Part shown: positions 1 to 12,300 of the stretch, in pieces | Layout of the letters: each line of letters opens with the position of its first letter | How positions within the stretch are numbered: the first letter of the stretch is position 1 | Origin: Cherax quadricarinatus | Taxonomy: Eukaryota > Arthropoda > Malacostraca > Decapoda > Parastacidae | Reading direction: 5' to 3' | DNA length: 64,000 nt | NCBI RefSeq assembly: GCF_038502225.1 | Contig: NC_091372.1 | Location: 10,657,290 to 10,721,289 of the forward strand | The notes under the pieces: generated by a model | Seen by the model: only the letters and a program-made list of their open reading frames with translations | What the model was told of the DNA's origin: nothing | Database searches by the model: none | Translations under genes and position numbers: made by a program

Positions 1-671
1 AACACGCTCATGCATACCTGCTGGAAGTCCAAGCCCCTCGCACACAAAACCTCCTTTACCCCCTCTCTCCAACCTTTCCTAGGCCGACCCCTACCCCGCC
101 TTCCTTCCACTACAGACTGATACACTCTTGAAGTCATTCTGTTTCGCTCCATTCTCTCTACATGTCCGAACCACCTCAACAACCCTTCCTCAGCCCTCTG
201 GACAACAGTTTTGGTAATCCCGCACCTCCTCCTAACTTCCAAACTACGAATTCTCTGCATTATATTCACACCACACATTGCCCTCAGACATGACATCTCC
301 ACTGCCTCCAGCCTTCTCCTCGCTGCAACATTCATCACCCATGCTTCACACCCATATAAGAGCGTTGGTAAAACTATACTCTCATACATTCCCGTCTTTG
401 CCTCCAAGGATAAAGTTCTTTGTCTCCACAGACTCCTAAGTGTACCACTCACTCTTTTTCCCTCATCAATTCTATGATTCACCTCATCTTTCATAGACCC
501 ATCCGCTGACACGTCCACTCCCAAATATCTGAATACATTCACCTCCTCCATACTCTCTCCCTCCAATCTGATATTCAATCTTTCATCACCTAATCTTTTT
601 GTTATCCTCATAACCTTACTCTTTCCTGTATTCACCTTTAATTTTCTTCTTTTGCACACCCTACCAAATTC
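1..671 (-). mobile_element. RTE-like LINE fragment, 3' ORF part
   Basis: On the minus strand this matches the C-terminal half of the reverse-transcriptase ORF seen in the longer RTE-like copy at 5357-10418 (the part after the YADD-type motif, through the cysteine-rich tail). It is cut at the window edge and at an AT microsatellite on the right. Several frame breaks make it a dead copy. Confidence 0.75.
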
Positions 672-705
672 ATATATATATATATGTTATATATATATAT
701 ATATG

Positions 706-752
<47 letters not shown>
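672..752. repeat. (AT)n microsatellite
   Basis: About 80 bp of AT dinucleotides with two GTT interruptions, sitting at the broken end of the RTE-like fragment. Confidence 0.95.
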
Positions 753-755
<3 letters not shown>

Positions 756-770
756 ACTGATCTCTGGCTG

Positions 771-845
771 AAGGAGACTTGAACCTACGAACCTTGGAAC
801 AAGGTACGCAGTGCTTTACCAATCTACCCACACTGGACCAATACC
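771..845 (-). repeat. tRNA-like SINE head or tRNA pseudogene
   Basis: Read on the minus strand it shows an A-box-like stretch (GTGGGTAGATTGGTAAAGC) followed about 30 bases later by a B-box-like GGTTCAAGTC. There is no clean cloverleaf, so it is more likely a SINE head than a working tRNA. Confidence 0.45.
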
Positions 846-911
846 TTGGAGTCCAGCTTGCACTAGACTTTGATCCAAGGCAGCCAGCTTTCAGGGAGAA
901 GGCTTACAGCT

Positions 912-1600
912 GTTGGAGGCAGTGGAGATGTCCTGTCTAAGAGCAATGTGTGGTGTAAATATTATGGAGAAAATTCGGAGTGTGGAAATTAGGTATGGAG
1001 TTAATAAAAGTATTAGTCAGAGGGATGAAGAGGGTTTGTTGAGGTGGTTTGGTCATTTAGAGAGAATGGATCAAAGTAGAATGACATGGAGAGCGTATAA
1101 ATCTGTAGGGGAAGGCGGGGTAGTGGTCGTCCTCAAAAAGGTTGGAGGGAGGGGGTAAAGGAGGTGTTGTGGGCGAGGGGTTTGGACTTCCAGCAAGCAT
1201 GCGTGAGTGTGTTAGATAGGAGTGAATGGAAACAAATGGTATTTGGGACCTGACGAGCTGTTGGAGTGTGAGCAGGGTGATATTTAGTGAAGGGATTCTG
1301 GGAAACCGGTTATTTTATATAACCAGACTTGAGTCCTGGAAATGGGAAGTACAATGCCTGCACTCTAAAGGAGGGGTTTGAGATATTGGCAGTTTGGAGG
1401 GATATATTGTGTATTTTTATACGTATATACATGTACTTCTAAACTGTTGTATTCTGGGCACTTCCGCAAAAACAGTGATTATGTGTGAGTGGGGTGAAAG
1501 TGTTGAATGATGAAAGTATTTTCTTTTTGGGGATTTTCTTTCTTTTTGGGTCACCCTGCCTTGGTGGGAGAAGGCCGGCTTATTGAAAAAAAAAAAAAAA
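912..1600 (+). mobile_element. RTE-like LINE, 5'-truncated 3' end with A tail
   Basis: Begins in the same conserved ORF tail as the copy at 7505, continues through the ORF stop and the family 3' UTR, and ends in the shared tail (CACCCTGCCTTGGTGGGAG) plus 15 A. Small deletions and frame breaks show it is dead. It lies upstream of the first FOCAD exon visible here, so presumably in an intron of that gene. Confidence 0.85.
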
Positions 1601-2340
1601 TATGAAACATGAAATAAATTTAAAACACTTGAAATTTTGGAAAGTTTCCAGTCATAATGGAGAGATGTGGTGCTTACAGAGCTCATGGAGAATGTAAACA
1701 AACTGGGTGGCTCGCAGTGACCGTATTAGAAAGTCAGATGGGTAGAGTCCTATAGCAAGTTTTGATCATAATTTGAAATGCCTGTATTAGCAGAACGCTG
1801 TAAAGCAGGGCCCTATTGTTTGTGTGTGTGTGTGTGTGCGTGTGTGTGTTTGTTTGTTTTTAACATAATAGAAATAATTATAGATTCACGTAAGTTTTAC
1901 TGCATTAATTATGTGTTATGGTCATAGGATCCAGTCCAGTACTACTGTTGAATACAGGCAGGTCCCACTTTAAAGCGCTTTGCTTTACAGCCTTTCACTA
2001 ATACAGCGGTTTTCATTTATGTACCTGTTCTTCGTTTATTCAGCCTAAGCTGCTGTATAAGCAGTGGCCCCCCTTTATGCCTTTCTAGGTGTATGGGTGA
2101 CTGCCTGGGGAGTGCTTTTAACATCTCTTATTTTGGACAATAATCTTGGGTCAGCACCTTGACTGCAGTTTGAGTGCAGGCACTGTATATCCCACCTCCA
2201 GGATTCAAGTCCAGCTTACTACTTTCCCTGAAACCTTTCATAAATGTTACCTTACTTACATTCCAACATCAACACACACATTTACAAGACTAAAAACATT
2301 CACTACCATTTTCATTGCCAATAAATGAATACTTTATTTT
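1601..2340. other. intronic stretch with a (TG)n tract and a MITE remnant
   Basis: No coding exon recognised. A TG/TTTG microsatellite lies at about 1818-1860. At about 1945-2090 is a diverged copy of the element whose right end builds the 41-bp minisatellite at 22560 (shared CTGCTGTATAAGCAG and the 'gctttacag' run). Confidence 0.5.
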
Positions 2341-2344
2341 TTGA

Positions 2345-2425
2345 ATGATCAGGCTCTGATCCACCAGGAGGCCTGGTCACAGACCGGGCCGCGGGGGCGT
2401 TGACCCCCGGAACTCTCTCCAGGTA
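2345..2425 (+). repeat. dispersed repeat, partial copy
   Basis: Contains a CCTGGTCACAGACCGGGCC palindrome and a CTCTCCAGGTAA end. A second partial copy occurs at 59990-60055 inside a Tigger element. Family unnamed here. Confidence 0.6.
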
Positions 2426-2512
2426 ATGTAAAGGGAACAAATTAAGAGTTGAAAAGTGGGAAAATAAGCAAGAAAACAGCAGTTAATAGCAATAATTAAT
2501 TAATAATAGCTG

Positions 2513-2698
2513 GGACACAGAACAGAAGAGAGAGTTATGGGACACAGAACAGAAGAGAGAGTTATGGGACACAGAACAGAAGAGAGAGTTATGGGACACA
2601 GAACAGAAGAGAGAGTTATGGGACACAGAACAGAAGAGAGAGTTATGGGACACAGAACAGAAGAGAGAGTTATGGGACACAGAACAGAAGAGAGAGTT
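2513..2698. repeat. 27-bp tandem repeat, about 7 copies
   Basis: Unit starts GGGACACAGAACAGAAGAG and repeats almost without error about seven times. Open frames across it are side effects of a unit length divisible by three. Confidence 0.95.
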
Positions 2699-2800
2699 AC
2701 AATATTTACATAAACTGCCAAGTTGAGCAAACTGTAAAACCTTATTAAACTCTGAAGATGGGATGGGGATGTTATAATTTAGTGTGTCATGTGTATTGTG

Positions 2801-3140
2801 GTGTATACCAGGAGGGTGTTTTGGAGGTCAATGCTCCTGTGGCCTGGTCCATGACCAGGTCTTGTGGTGGATCAGGGCCTGATCAACCAAGCCGTTAATG
2901 CTGGCAACACGTAAACCAACCACAGCCAGGCTGGTCAAGTACTGACTTTAGGTGCTTGTCCAGCTCTCTCATGAAGACAGCCATGGTACTATTGGTAATC
3001 CCTTTTATGTATGCTGGGAGGCAGTTAAACACTTTTGAACCCATGACTTATATTGTGTTGTCTCTTAATATACATACTTATGGTAAAAAGAGCTATTGAT
3101 TAAGTGATTGTGAATGTTCTTCATTTGTTGAGTCATCATT
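2801..3140 (+). repeat. dispersed repeat (SINE/LINE-tail type) with 'ggatcagggcctgatcaacca'-like core
   Basis: A GGATCAGGGCCTGATCAACC core followed by a long conserved body that I recognise as common in decapod genomic sequence. No open frame. It lies just upstream of the FOCAD exon at 3216. Confidence 0.55.
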
Positions 3141-3215
3141 CCTTGGTGGAAGATGGCCTGTGTGTAAAAAAAATATAAATATATATTCCAGTGAGCAATT
3201 CATCTTAATTTTCAG

Positions 3216-3398
3216 GTGCAACACTGCTGTCTTACAAGGATGGAAATCCTTTAGTTGGTGCTAGGTTATTGCCGTCTCTTTTACAAGTGTTGTCAGCACC
3301 GTGCACCTCAGTGCCGGGCCTGACCACCGCCGCTGCAGCTTTGGTCTCCCTCGTGCAAGCAACGCCAGCACAGCCGTCTTCTAATACCCAGCTTGCGG
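3216..3398 (+). CDS. FOCAD: FOCAD exon a (internal)
   Basis: 183 nt between TTTTCAG and GTATGA. Starts with two bases of a split codon and ends phase 1. Encodes about 60 residues with LLPSLLQVLSAPCTS and an Ala-rich helix. The minus-strand open frame here is a shadow. Confidence 0.75.
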
Positions 3399-6300
3399 GT
3401 ATGATACCGTCTAATTTTTTTACTAAAACTTGTATTACTGTACATTTACATTTGTGGTTGAGTTTTGATGAACCATAATAATGCAATAATAATCATACTT
3501 TATTTTGACATGATGCATGTTTATATAAAGGAGTGTAATAAGGTATACATGCCAAAAGCCCCTTTATATGCAGAACATTATGGTCAAACTTAAGATTAAC
3601 CTGTAAACGGTCCAAACGTATATATACATTTTTTCAACATTTGAAAGTATGTAAAAAAATTAGATCTTTTTGTTTTTTTTACATTTGAAAATGTGTAAAA
3701 AAACTTTGATCTACTTTTTTTTTTTGTTATATTTCAAAATATGTAAAAAAAACGTAGATCTACTTTTGTAGCGCTACACATGTGAACGTAGATCTGCTTG
3801 GATCATTTACGGGTTAATAAGCCAGTAATGGTACATGTGGTCATTAGATGAGTTACATTGAATACAAGAGAATTGAGTATTCTATTAGGTCATGCTATAT
3901 GACTTAAATAAGTCTTGTAGAGAGGGCATACAATTTTGATGTCCAGCTGTCCATGGGGAATAGCAAATTTTTGGCAGCTCTCTATATTTACTATTTCTTT
4001 CTAATAATAGTAATTTATTGTAGCATCATACAGCGTTATTACAGAGGTGGTTAGGTTAGGTAATGTTCATCAGAAAATATGACAAGTGTTTCCTGACGTG
4101 GGTCTTAGTCAGAAAATGACCCGCTATTGGAGCTTTTGGTCATATGACCCTCTGAGGTCTTCTGTTGGCTTACTGATCAACCCCTTTAAAAATTATGGTC
4201 ATTGGTGGCATTTTTGGTTGTGCATGCAGAAACCCTTAGTTATGCAGAGCATTTCAAGCAACCTTAACCCTTTAACTGTCCAATCGTTGATCTACGTTCT
4301 TACTGTTAGCACTCCAAATGTAGATCGATGCTTTATTTTTCCTGCCTCCAAATTTAGTGTGATAGGCTTGAGAGGCCTAGTCAGTATAGAATGGATCTTA
4401 ACACTCAGTGTGCACAATATTACAAAAATCTGGGACCACTTCGTACCTTGTGGGAGCACATGTTCAATTGAGCACCAGCTAGAGCAAACAGTATGGCAAA
4501 TACCAGGGATTTGCTAATGCCATGTTGTATTAACACCCCTTTTAAGAGGAAAGTGATGTTGACCCCAAGTTTAGTGCCTGTGAGATGGATGTTGCCACAA
4601 GCGGTCGAGGAAGTATCAAAAACATAGATAATAACCCATGTGCAACATTTGTGCCACATCCTTTCAATTTTGATGCTTTTATGCAGATTACTGCATTATT
4701 ATAAAAATTGTATAAATAATGTCAGCACATTTGTGGACACATATTAGGCTGACCAGTTAGATGTGTATTGGATGAGTGACGTAATTTGTGTACTCTGGAA
4801 TATCGGCAAAACTCGAACATTTCTGCTACTTTGAGCTCAAATTTGAAGCTATCTTTCAGTCCTGAAACCAATCAAACTCATCTCTATTTCTGTAATATAT
4901 CTTCCATTATATCATATGACACCAAGAAACCAAGAATACAACAATAAAAATCAAATGAAAATACACCAAAATCACAGTTGCAGTTTTTTCCCATTATGTA
5001 CTGCTTGCTGCAGGAATTTTTTTATATGGTGCACACTTACTGCATAGACCCCATTCTCTCATATCAAGGCCCATATTTACTGCTCATAATATCTGAGCGA
5101 ATTGAGATCATGGCGTAGAACTCCATGACCGACCCAGGCTTCAAAGCCGTACTACTATGGGACTGACCATAAAAAGGTTAAGAGACTTAATAGTCTTAAG
5201 TTTGCCTGAAATGCTCTGCATAATAAGGGGTTTTCTACATGCACACCTGAATGTCATTCACCTCAGTACAATCATTATACAGTATTATGTAAATATAAAT
5301 AACTCAATTTGCATTATTCCTAGTGTATCTCTTTTATAGTATAATAATAAGATATTCAATGCTAAAGTGGATAAAAATGTTATGGAGGGAGTAGTAGGTA
5401 AATTTGGGGTGCCAGGGGTAAATGTAAATGGGGAGCCTTTAAGTGAGCTATGTGTAGAAAGAGATTTGGTAATAAGTAATACATATTTTATGAAAAAGAG
5501 GATAAATAAATATACAAGGTATGATGTAGCACGTAATGAAAGTAGTTTGTTAGATTATGTATTGGTGGATAAAAGGTTAATGGGTAGGCTCCAGGATGTA
5601 CATGTTTATAGAGGGGCAACTGATATATCGGATCATTATCTAGTTGTAGCTACAATTAGAGTAAGAGGTAGATGGGACAATAGGAAAATGGCAACAACAA
5701 GTAAAAGGGAGGTGAAAGTGTATAAACTAAGGGAGGAGGAAGTTCGGGGGAGATATAAGCGACTGTTGGCAGAAAGTTGGGCTAGTGCAAAGATGAGTAG
5801 TGGCGGGGTTGAAGAGGGTTGGAATAGTTTTAAAAATGCAGTATTAGAATGTGGGGCAAAAGTTTGTGGTTATAGGAGGGTGGGGGCAGGAGGAAAGAGG
5901 AGTGATTGGTGGAATGATGAAGAAAAGGGTGTGATAAAAGAGAAAAAATTAGCTTATGAGAGGTTTTTACAAAGCAGAAGTGTTATAAGAAGAGCAGAGT
6001 ATATGGAGAGTAAAAGAAAGATGAAGAGAGTGGTGAGAGAGTGCAAAAGGAGAGCAGATGATAGAGTGGGAGAGGCACTGTCAAGAAATTTTAATGAAAA
6101 TAAGAAAAAATTTTGGAGTGAGTTAAACAAGTTAAGAAAGCCTAGGGAAAGTATGGATTTGTCAGTTAAAAACAGAGTAGGGGAGTTAGTAGATGGGAAG
6201 AGGGAGGTATTAGGTAGATGGCGAGAATATTTTGAGGAACTTTTAAATATTGAGGAAGAAAGGGAGGCGGTAATTTCATGCACTGGACAGGGAGATATAC

Positions 6301-9300
6301 CATCTTTTAGGAATGAAGAAGAGCAGAATGTAAGCGTGGGGGAGGTACGTGAGGCATTACGTAGAATGAAAGGGGGTAAAGCAGCTGGAACTGATGGGAT
6401 CATGACAGAAATGTTAAAAGTAAGGGGGGATATAGTGTTGGAGTGGTTGGTACTTTTGTTTAATAAATGTATGAAAGAGGGGAAGGTACCAAGGGATTGG
6501 CAGAGAGCTTGTATAGTCCCTTTATATAAAGGGAAAGGGGACAAAAGAGATTGTAAAAATTATAGAGGAATAAGTTTATTGAGTATACCAGGAAAAGTGT
6601 ACGGTAGGGTTATAATTGAAAGAATTAGAGGTAAGACAGAATGTAGGATTGCGGATGAGCAAGGAGGTTTCAGAGTGGGTAGGGGATGTGTAGATCAAGT
6701 GTTTACATTGAAGCATATATGTGAACAGTATTTAGATAAAGGTAGGGAAGTTTTTATTGCATTTATGGATTTAGAAAAGGCATATGATAGAGTGGATAGG
6801 GGAGCAATGTGGCAGATGTTGTAAGTATATGGAATAGGTGGTAAGTTACTAAATGCTGTAAAGAGTTTTTATGAGGATAGTGAAGCTCAGGTTAGGGTGT
6901 GTAGAAGAGAGGGAGACTACTTCCCAGTAAAAGTAGGTCTTAGACAGGGATGTGTAATGTCACCATGGTTGTTTAATATATTTATAGATGGGGTTGTAAA
7001 AGAAGTAAATGCTAGGGTGTTCGGGAGAGGGGTGGGATTAAATTATGGGGAATCAAATTCAAAATGGGAATTGACACAGTTACTTTTTGCTGATGATACT
7101 GTGCTTATGGGAGATTCTAAAAAAAAATTGCAAAAGTTAGTGGATGAGTTTGGGAATGTGTGTAAAGGTAGAAAGTTGAAAGTGAACATAGAAAAGAGTA
7201 AGGTGATGAGGGTATCAAATGATTTAGATAAAGAAAAATTGGATATCAAATTGGGGAGGAGGAGTATGGAAGAAGTGAATGTTTTCAGATACTTGGGAGT
7301 TGACGTGTCGGCGGATGGATTTATGAAGGATGAGGTTAATCATAGAATTGATAAGGGAAAAAAGGTGAGTGGTGCACTGAGGTATATGTGGAGTCAAAAA
7401 ACGTTATCTATGGAGGCAAAGAAGGGAATGTATGAAAGTATAGTAGTACCAACACTCTTATATGGATGTGAAGCTTGGGTGGTAAATGCAGCAGCGAGGA
7501 GACAATTGGAGGCAGTGGAGATGTCCTGTCTAAGGGCAATGTGTGGTGTAAATATTATGCAGAAAATTCGGAGTGTGGAAATTAGGAAAAGGTGTGGTGT
7601 TAATAAAAGTATTAGTCAGAGGGCAGAAGAGGTTTTTTTTTTTACACAGGGTTTGACAAGGTTACGGATCCCTAGCTTTATTGACAGCTATTTACAGGTT
7701 AAGGATTCCTAACTTTATTGGCAAGCTAAGAGCTGTTGCCTACGTCAGCTCATTTGAAAGCATTTTTATTGTTATGAGACATACAAGTAGGGAACAGGAT
7801 GAAGTTGGAGCCATCTGTGGGCCAGCATTTTCATTTGATCAACTGACTTTATCTCGTTGACATCATTATGCTGTACGAATGTGTTCCATACTCGAGTCAT
7901 CCTGGGTATGTATGATCTCAGATGGAGTGATGTTCTGGAGAAGGGTACAGCCAGAGTGAAGTTGCTGCTTTCTGCCCATCTTGTGGCATAAAAGCTTGTT
8001 TCACGCTGTCCTCGAAGTGGATCCAAGTGTGGTATTTTGACAATATTGGCCTTGTACATAACAGTAAGGCCACCCACATCCCTCCTATGTTGAAGGCTCT
8101 GCTGAAATGACAGATCTATCCAGGATGGGTCCAGGCGAGAGATGAGACGTCTTGCTCTGTTCTCTACTCTGTCAAGCAGTCGCAGATGGGAGGGGGGGCA
8201 GGCAAACCAAGAAAGTGGAGCATACTCAAGGTGTGAGTGTACTTGTGCCTCGTACAGGATCTTGCAACCCCTACTGTCAAGCAGATGGGAGATACGGCGA
8301 AGTGCTGTAAGCTTCCTGGCTGCCTTGTTTGCAAGATTTACAGTGTGGTTCTTCATGGTTAGTTTGGAGTCAAATTTCACCCCAAGGATATCAACTTCTT
8401 CTCCAGGTGCCAACATCCTCCCATTCATCCTTACTACTGCACCAGCATTACCATCATGGTGCCTAGAGACGATCATCATTTGCGTTTTCTCAGGTGCAAA
8501 TGTTACTTGCCATCTATTTCCCCAAGCTGATATAGCTTTCAGCTGGTGATTGATGTAGCTTAGAGCAGCTGGCATTTCTTCTCTTGGATAAGTGAATGTC
8601 AGTGTACAGTCGTCTGCATATGCATGTGATTCTGGGATGAGATGAAGAAGATCGTTGAAGTAGACATTCCATAACAATGGACCCAGCACGCTTCCTTGTG
8701 GAACACTTGCCCCAATAGGATGTCTTGCTGATTCCATTCCATTGAGAACTACACTTAGAGATCTACCATGAAGGTAATCACTGAGGAGACATAGCGTAGA
8801 GCCTGCAATTCCCAGTGCTTGAAGTTTTGCTAAGAGGCCCTGGTGCCACACCCGGTCGAAAGCGCCAGCAATGTCCAGTGCTACCACACAGCTGACTTTG
8901 GATTCATTCAGTGACTGGTGCCACTTAGTGGAGAGGTTTAACAACAGATCAGCAGCAGAGTAACCTTTCCTGAAGCCATATTGACGATCACAAAGTAGTG
9001 AGTTGTAGTCAAAAAACTCTGTCATTTGTCTTGAGATTATTGTCTCAAGGATCTTACCAGTGATTGACAGGAGTGACACTGGTCTGTAGTTGCTGATTTC
9101 TGCTCTGCTCTTCTTTTTGTGAACAGGGACTACATTTGCCTCTTTCCATAGAGAGGGCCATTTACACTGTACTAGGCAGTGCTGAAAGATGCGAGTTAGA
9201 GGTGCTGCTAGCTGGTCTGCACATCTCAACAATCTTGGGCTCAACTTGTCTGGGCCCACAGCCTTTTCTTGGTCAAGCGATTTAAGTAGGAAATGCACCT

Positions 9301-12300
9301 CCTCCTGCCTTATTGTCACCACTGACAGTTTTGACATAGTTCTTGCAGCTAGCCAAGGAGGGTCCCTTGCTGGATCAGGAACTTGCATTTTGGTAGCAAA
9401 GTGTTCAGCAAAGAGGTCCGCCTTCTCTTGACTACTAGTAGAGGTGGTCCCATCCTGTCGATTTAGAGGTGGAATAAGTTCATCAGGCAGATAACCTTGT
9501 CTGTCCTTGACCAGGGACCACCAGGTTTTGGAGCCTACCCTACCTGATGCTAACTTTCTTTTAGTGTCCACCTCCCATTTAGCAATGGCCCACTTTTGAA
9601 CATCACCCATATGCCTACAGGCTTGCATGTGCAAGTTCCTGTTATAGGTGGTAGGATATCTCTTATACCTTCGCCATGCTTTGTACTTAGCAGTAGCAGC
9701 CTCTCTACAACGAAAGCCAAACCAAGGCTTCGTCACATATTGCCGGTGAGGAATGTGTTCTTGTTGTAGGTTAAGGATGTGTCCAGTGAAGGCTTTCACT
9801 TGGTTGTCAGCATCCCCTTGGAGAAGAGCATTCCAGTCGGTGGTGGCGAGCTCAGAGCAAAGGTGGTTTGGTCATTTAGAGAGAATGGATCAAAGTAGAA
9901 TGACATGGAAAGCATATAAATCTATAGGGAAAGGAAGGCGAGGTAGGGGTCGTCCTCGAAAGCATTGGAGAGAGGGGGTAAAGGAGGTTTTGTGGGCAAG
10001 GGGCTTGGACTTCCAGCAAGCGTGCGTGAGCGTGTTAGATAGGAGTGAATGGAGACGAATGGTACTTGGGACCTGACGATCTGTTGGAGTGTGAGCAGGG
10101 TAATATTTAGTGAAGGGATTCAGGGAAACCGGTTATTTTCATATAGTCGGACTTGAGTCCTGGAAATGGGAAGTACAATGCCTGCACTTTAAAGGAGGGG
10201 TTTGGGATATTGGCAGTTTGGAGGGATATGTTGTGTATCTTTATACGTATATGCTTCTAAACTGTTGTATTCTGAGCACCTCTGCAAAAACAGTGATTAT
10301 GTGTGAGTGTGGTGAAAGTGTTGAATGATGATGAAAGCATTTTCTTTTTGGGGATTTTCTTTCTTTTTTGGGTCACCCTGCCTCGGTGGGAGATGGCCGA
10401 CTTGTTGAAAAAAAAAAAAATAAGATATTATCTCCATGGGAAAGTGGAACAGAATTCTTCCTCCGTAAGCCATGCGTGTTGTAAGAGGCAACTAAAATGC
10501 CGGGAGCAAGGGGCTAGTAACCTCTTCTCCTGTATAAATTACTAAATTTAAAAGAGAAACTTTCGTTTTTCTTTTTGGGCCACCCCGCCTTGGTGGGATA
10601 TGGCCGGTGTGTTGAAAGAAAGAAAGAATAAGATATTATCTCCTTTATAGTATAATAAGTTAATAAAAGGACCCCAATGGAAATAATTCACTCTGACTTT
10701 TTTTGGGTTATCCTAGCTTCTCTACACATGTGCTGCTATGTATGATAATCTTTGTAACTGTATTTGTGTATACAGTACCTGAATAAACTTACTTACTTAT
10801 TCTAATAAAGTATCTTTAATCTTTAGTCTTTTAATCCTTGTTTGTCTCCACTCCTAAAGACTCATATTGGTCTTGTGTTTGCAGGCAATGAACACTGGGA
10901 AACGCTATGCTGTACATTTTCAAGTCTAGTCTCTTACATTCCGGCCTTAGAATTCTCTGACCGCTTAGTACGAGACCCTCAGCTGGCTTCTGATTGGTTA
11001 ACGAAGTTAGCGTCATCAATAAACCAGATTTCCAGTTTTTACCACACTATTGTAACCTCTGTGTTCTTGTACCAAGGCTCCACAAGTCAGTCAGTACAAC
11101 AAGCAACTAAGGTCAGCACCAAGAAACATTTTCTGCTTGTTGTCTTCAATGTACTGACTGTTTCACACCAAGGCAGGGTGACTTTAACCCGTAAACGGTC
11201 CAAACGTATATATACGTTCTCTCCCGTAGTGCCCCAAATTTTTTGAGAAAAAAAAAATTGTTGTTTTTAATAGGAAAAAAGAGCATATGGTACCCAGGCA
11301 TCCCCAATTATTTTAATATGGCACACAGTGAGTGCGCACACCCATTCTCTCATGTCTAGGTGACTCAGGCTTATCGTGGCAATGTTGAATGTATGACAAT
11401 TAAAACGTATATATACGTTTGGGGCACTAGCAGTAAAAATGTATATATACGTTTGGGGCACTAGCAGTAAAAACGTATATATACGTTTGGACCGTTTACG
11501 GGTTTAAAGAAAAACAAAAGTTTTTTCCCTTAACACACCGGCCATCTCCCATTTCATAATTTGTAAAGGAGCAGGGGTTACTAGCCCCTTGCTCCTGGTA
11601 TTTTAGTTGCCTCTTATATCCATTACATGTATTAAAAAAGTCACTACAAGTTCTCATTTCATGATGCACAACACTGGTATGTTGGCTTCTCTTACGTTGC
11701 TGTGTTCCATGACATGCTGGCACATAGCTAATTTGCACTATTGGTATACAGGTTTTTTTTTTTTTTCAACAAGTCGGCCGTCTCCCACCGAGGCAGGGTG
11801 ACCCAAAAAAGAAAGAAAATCCCCAAAAAGAAAATACTTTCATCATCATTCAACACTTTCACCACACTCACACATTATCACTGCTTTTGCAGAGGTGCTC
11901 AGAATACAACAGTTTAGAAGTATATACGTATAAAGATACACAACATATCCCTCCAAACTGCCAATATCCCAAATCCCTCCTTTAAAGTGCAGGCATTGTA
12001 CTTCCCATTTCCAGGACTCAAGTCCGACTATATGAAAATAAAATATGAAAATAAAATACAGGTGATATGCAGCCTTAATAATTCTCATTCAGTCGATAGG
12101 CTTCAAATTTTTCTGATAGGCTTCAGGTCCAACAAACCAATGGGGAATTAAACAAATGAATACCAGTATTGAGGTGTGTTAGTGGAAAACAGGAATAAAT
12201 AAAGGGTATGTAAAGAACATACTAAAAATATCTAGCCATGACAGGACTTGCAACAATGTAATATAATATAATAATAATATAATATCTTGATTTACTACAA

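Larger units (their letters stand above)
5357..10418 (+). mobile_element. RTE-like LINE, 5'-truncated, split by a Jockey-type LINE
   Basis: Starts inside the endonuclease domain and runs through reverse transcriptase, a cysteine-rich C-terminal part, 3' UTR and A tail. An 11-bp target duplication AATAAGATATT is at 5346-5356 and 10419-10429. The body is interrupted at 7633-9864. It sits in a FOCAD intron in the gene's orientation. Confidence 0.85.

Noticed and set aside
3232..3486. Minus-strand 84-codon frame
   Set aside because: Shadow of FOCAD exon a.
5367..6824. Host gene of 485 codons
   Set aside because: Reverse transcriptase blocks and an A-tailed, target-duplicated end show it is a LINE.
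8142..8549. 135-codon + strand open frame
   Set aside because: Shadow of the Jockey-type reverse transcriptase on the other strand.
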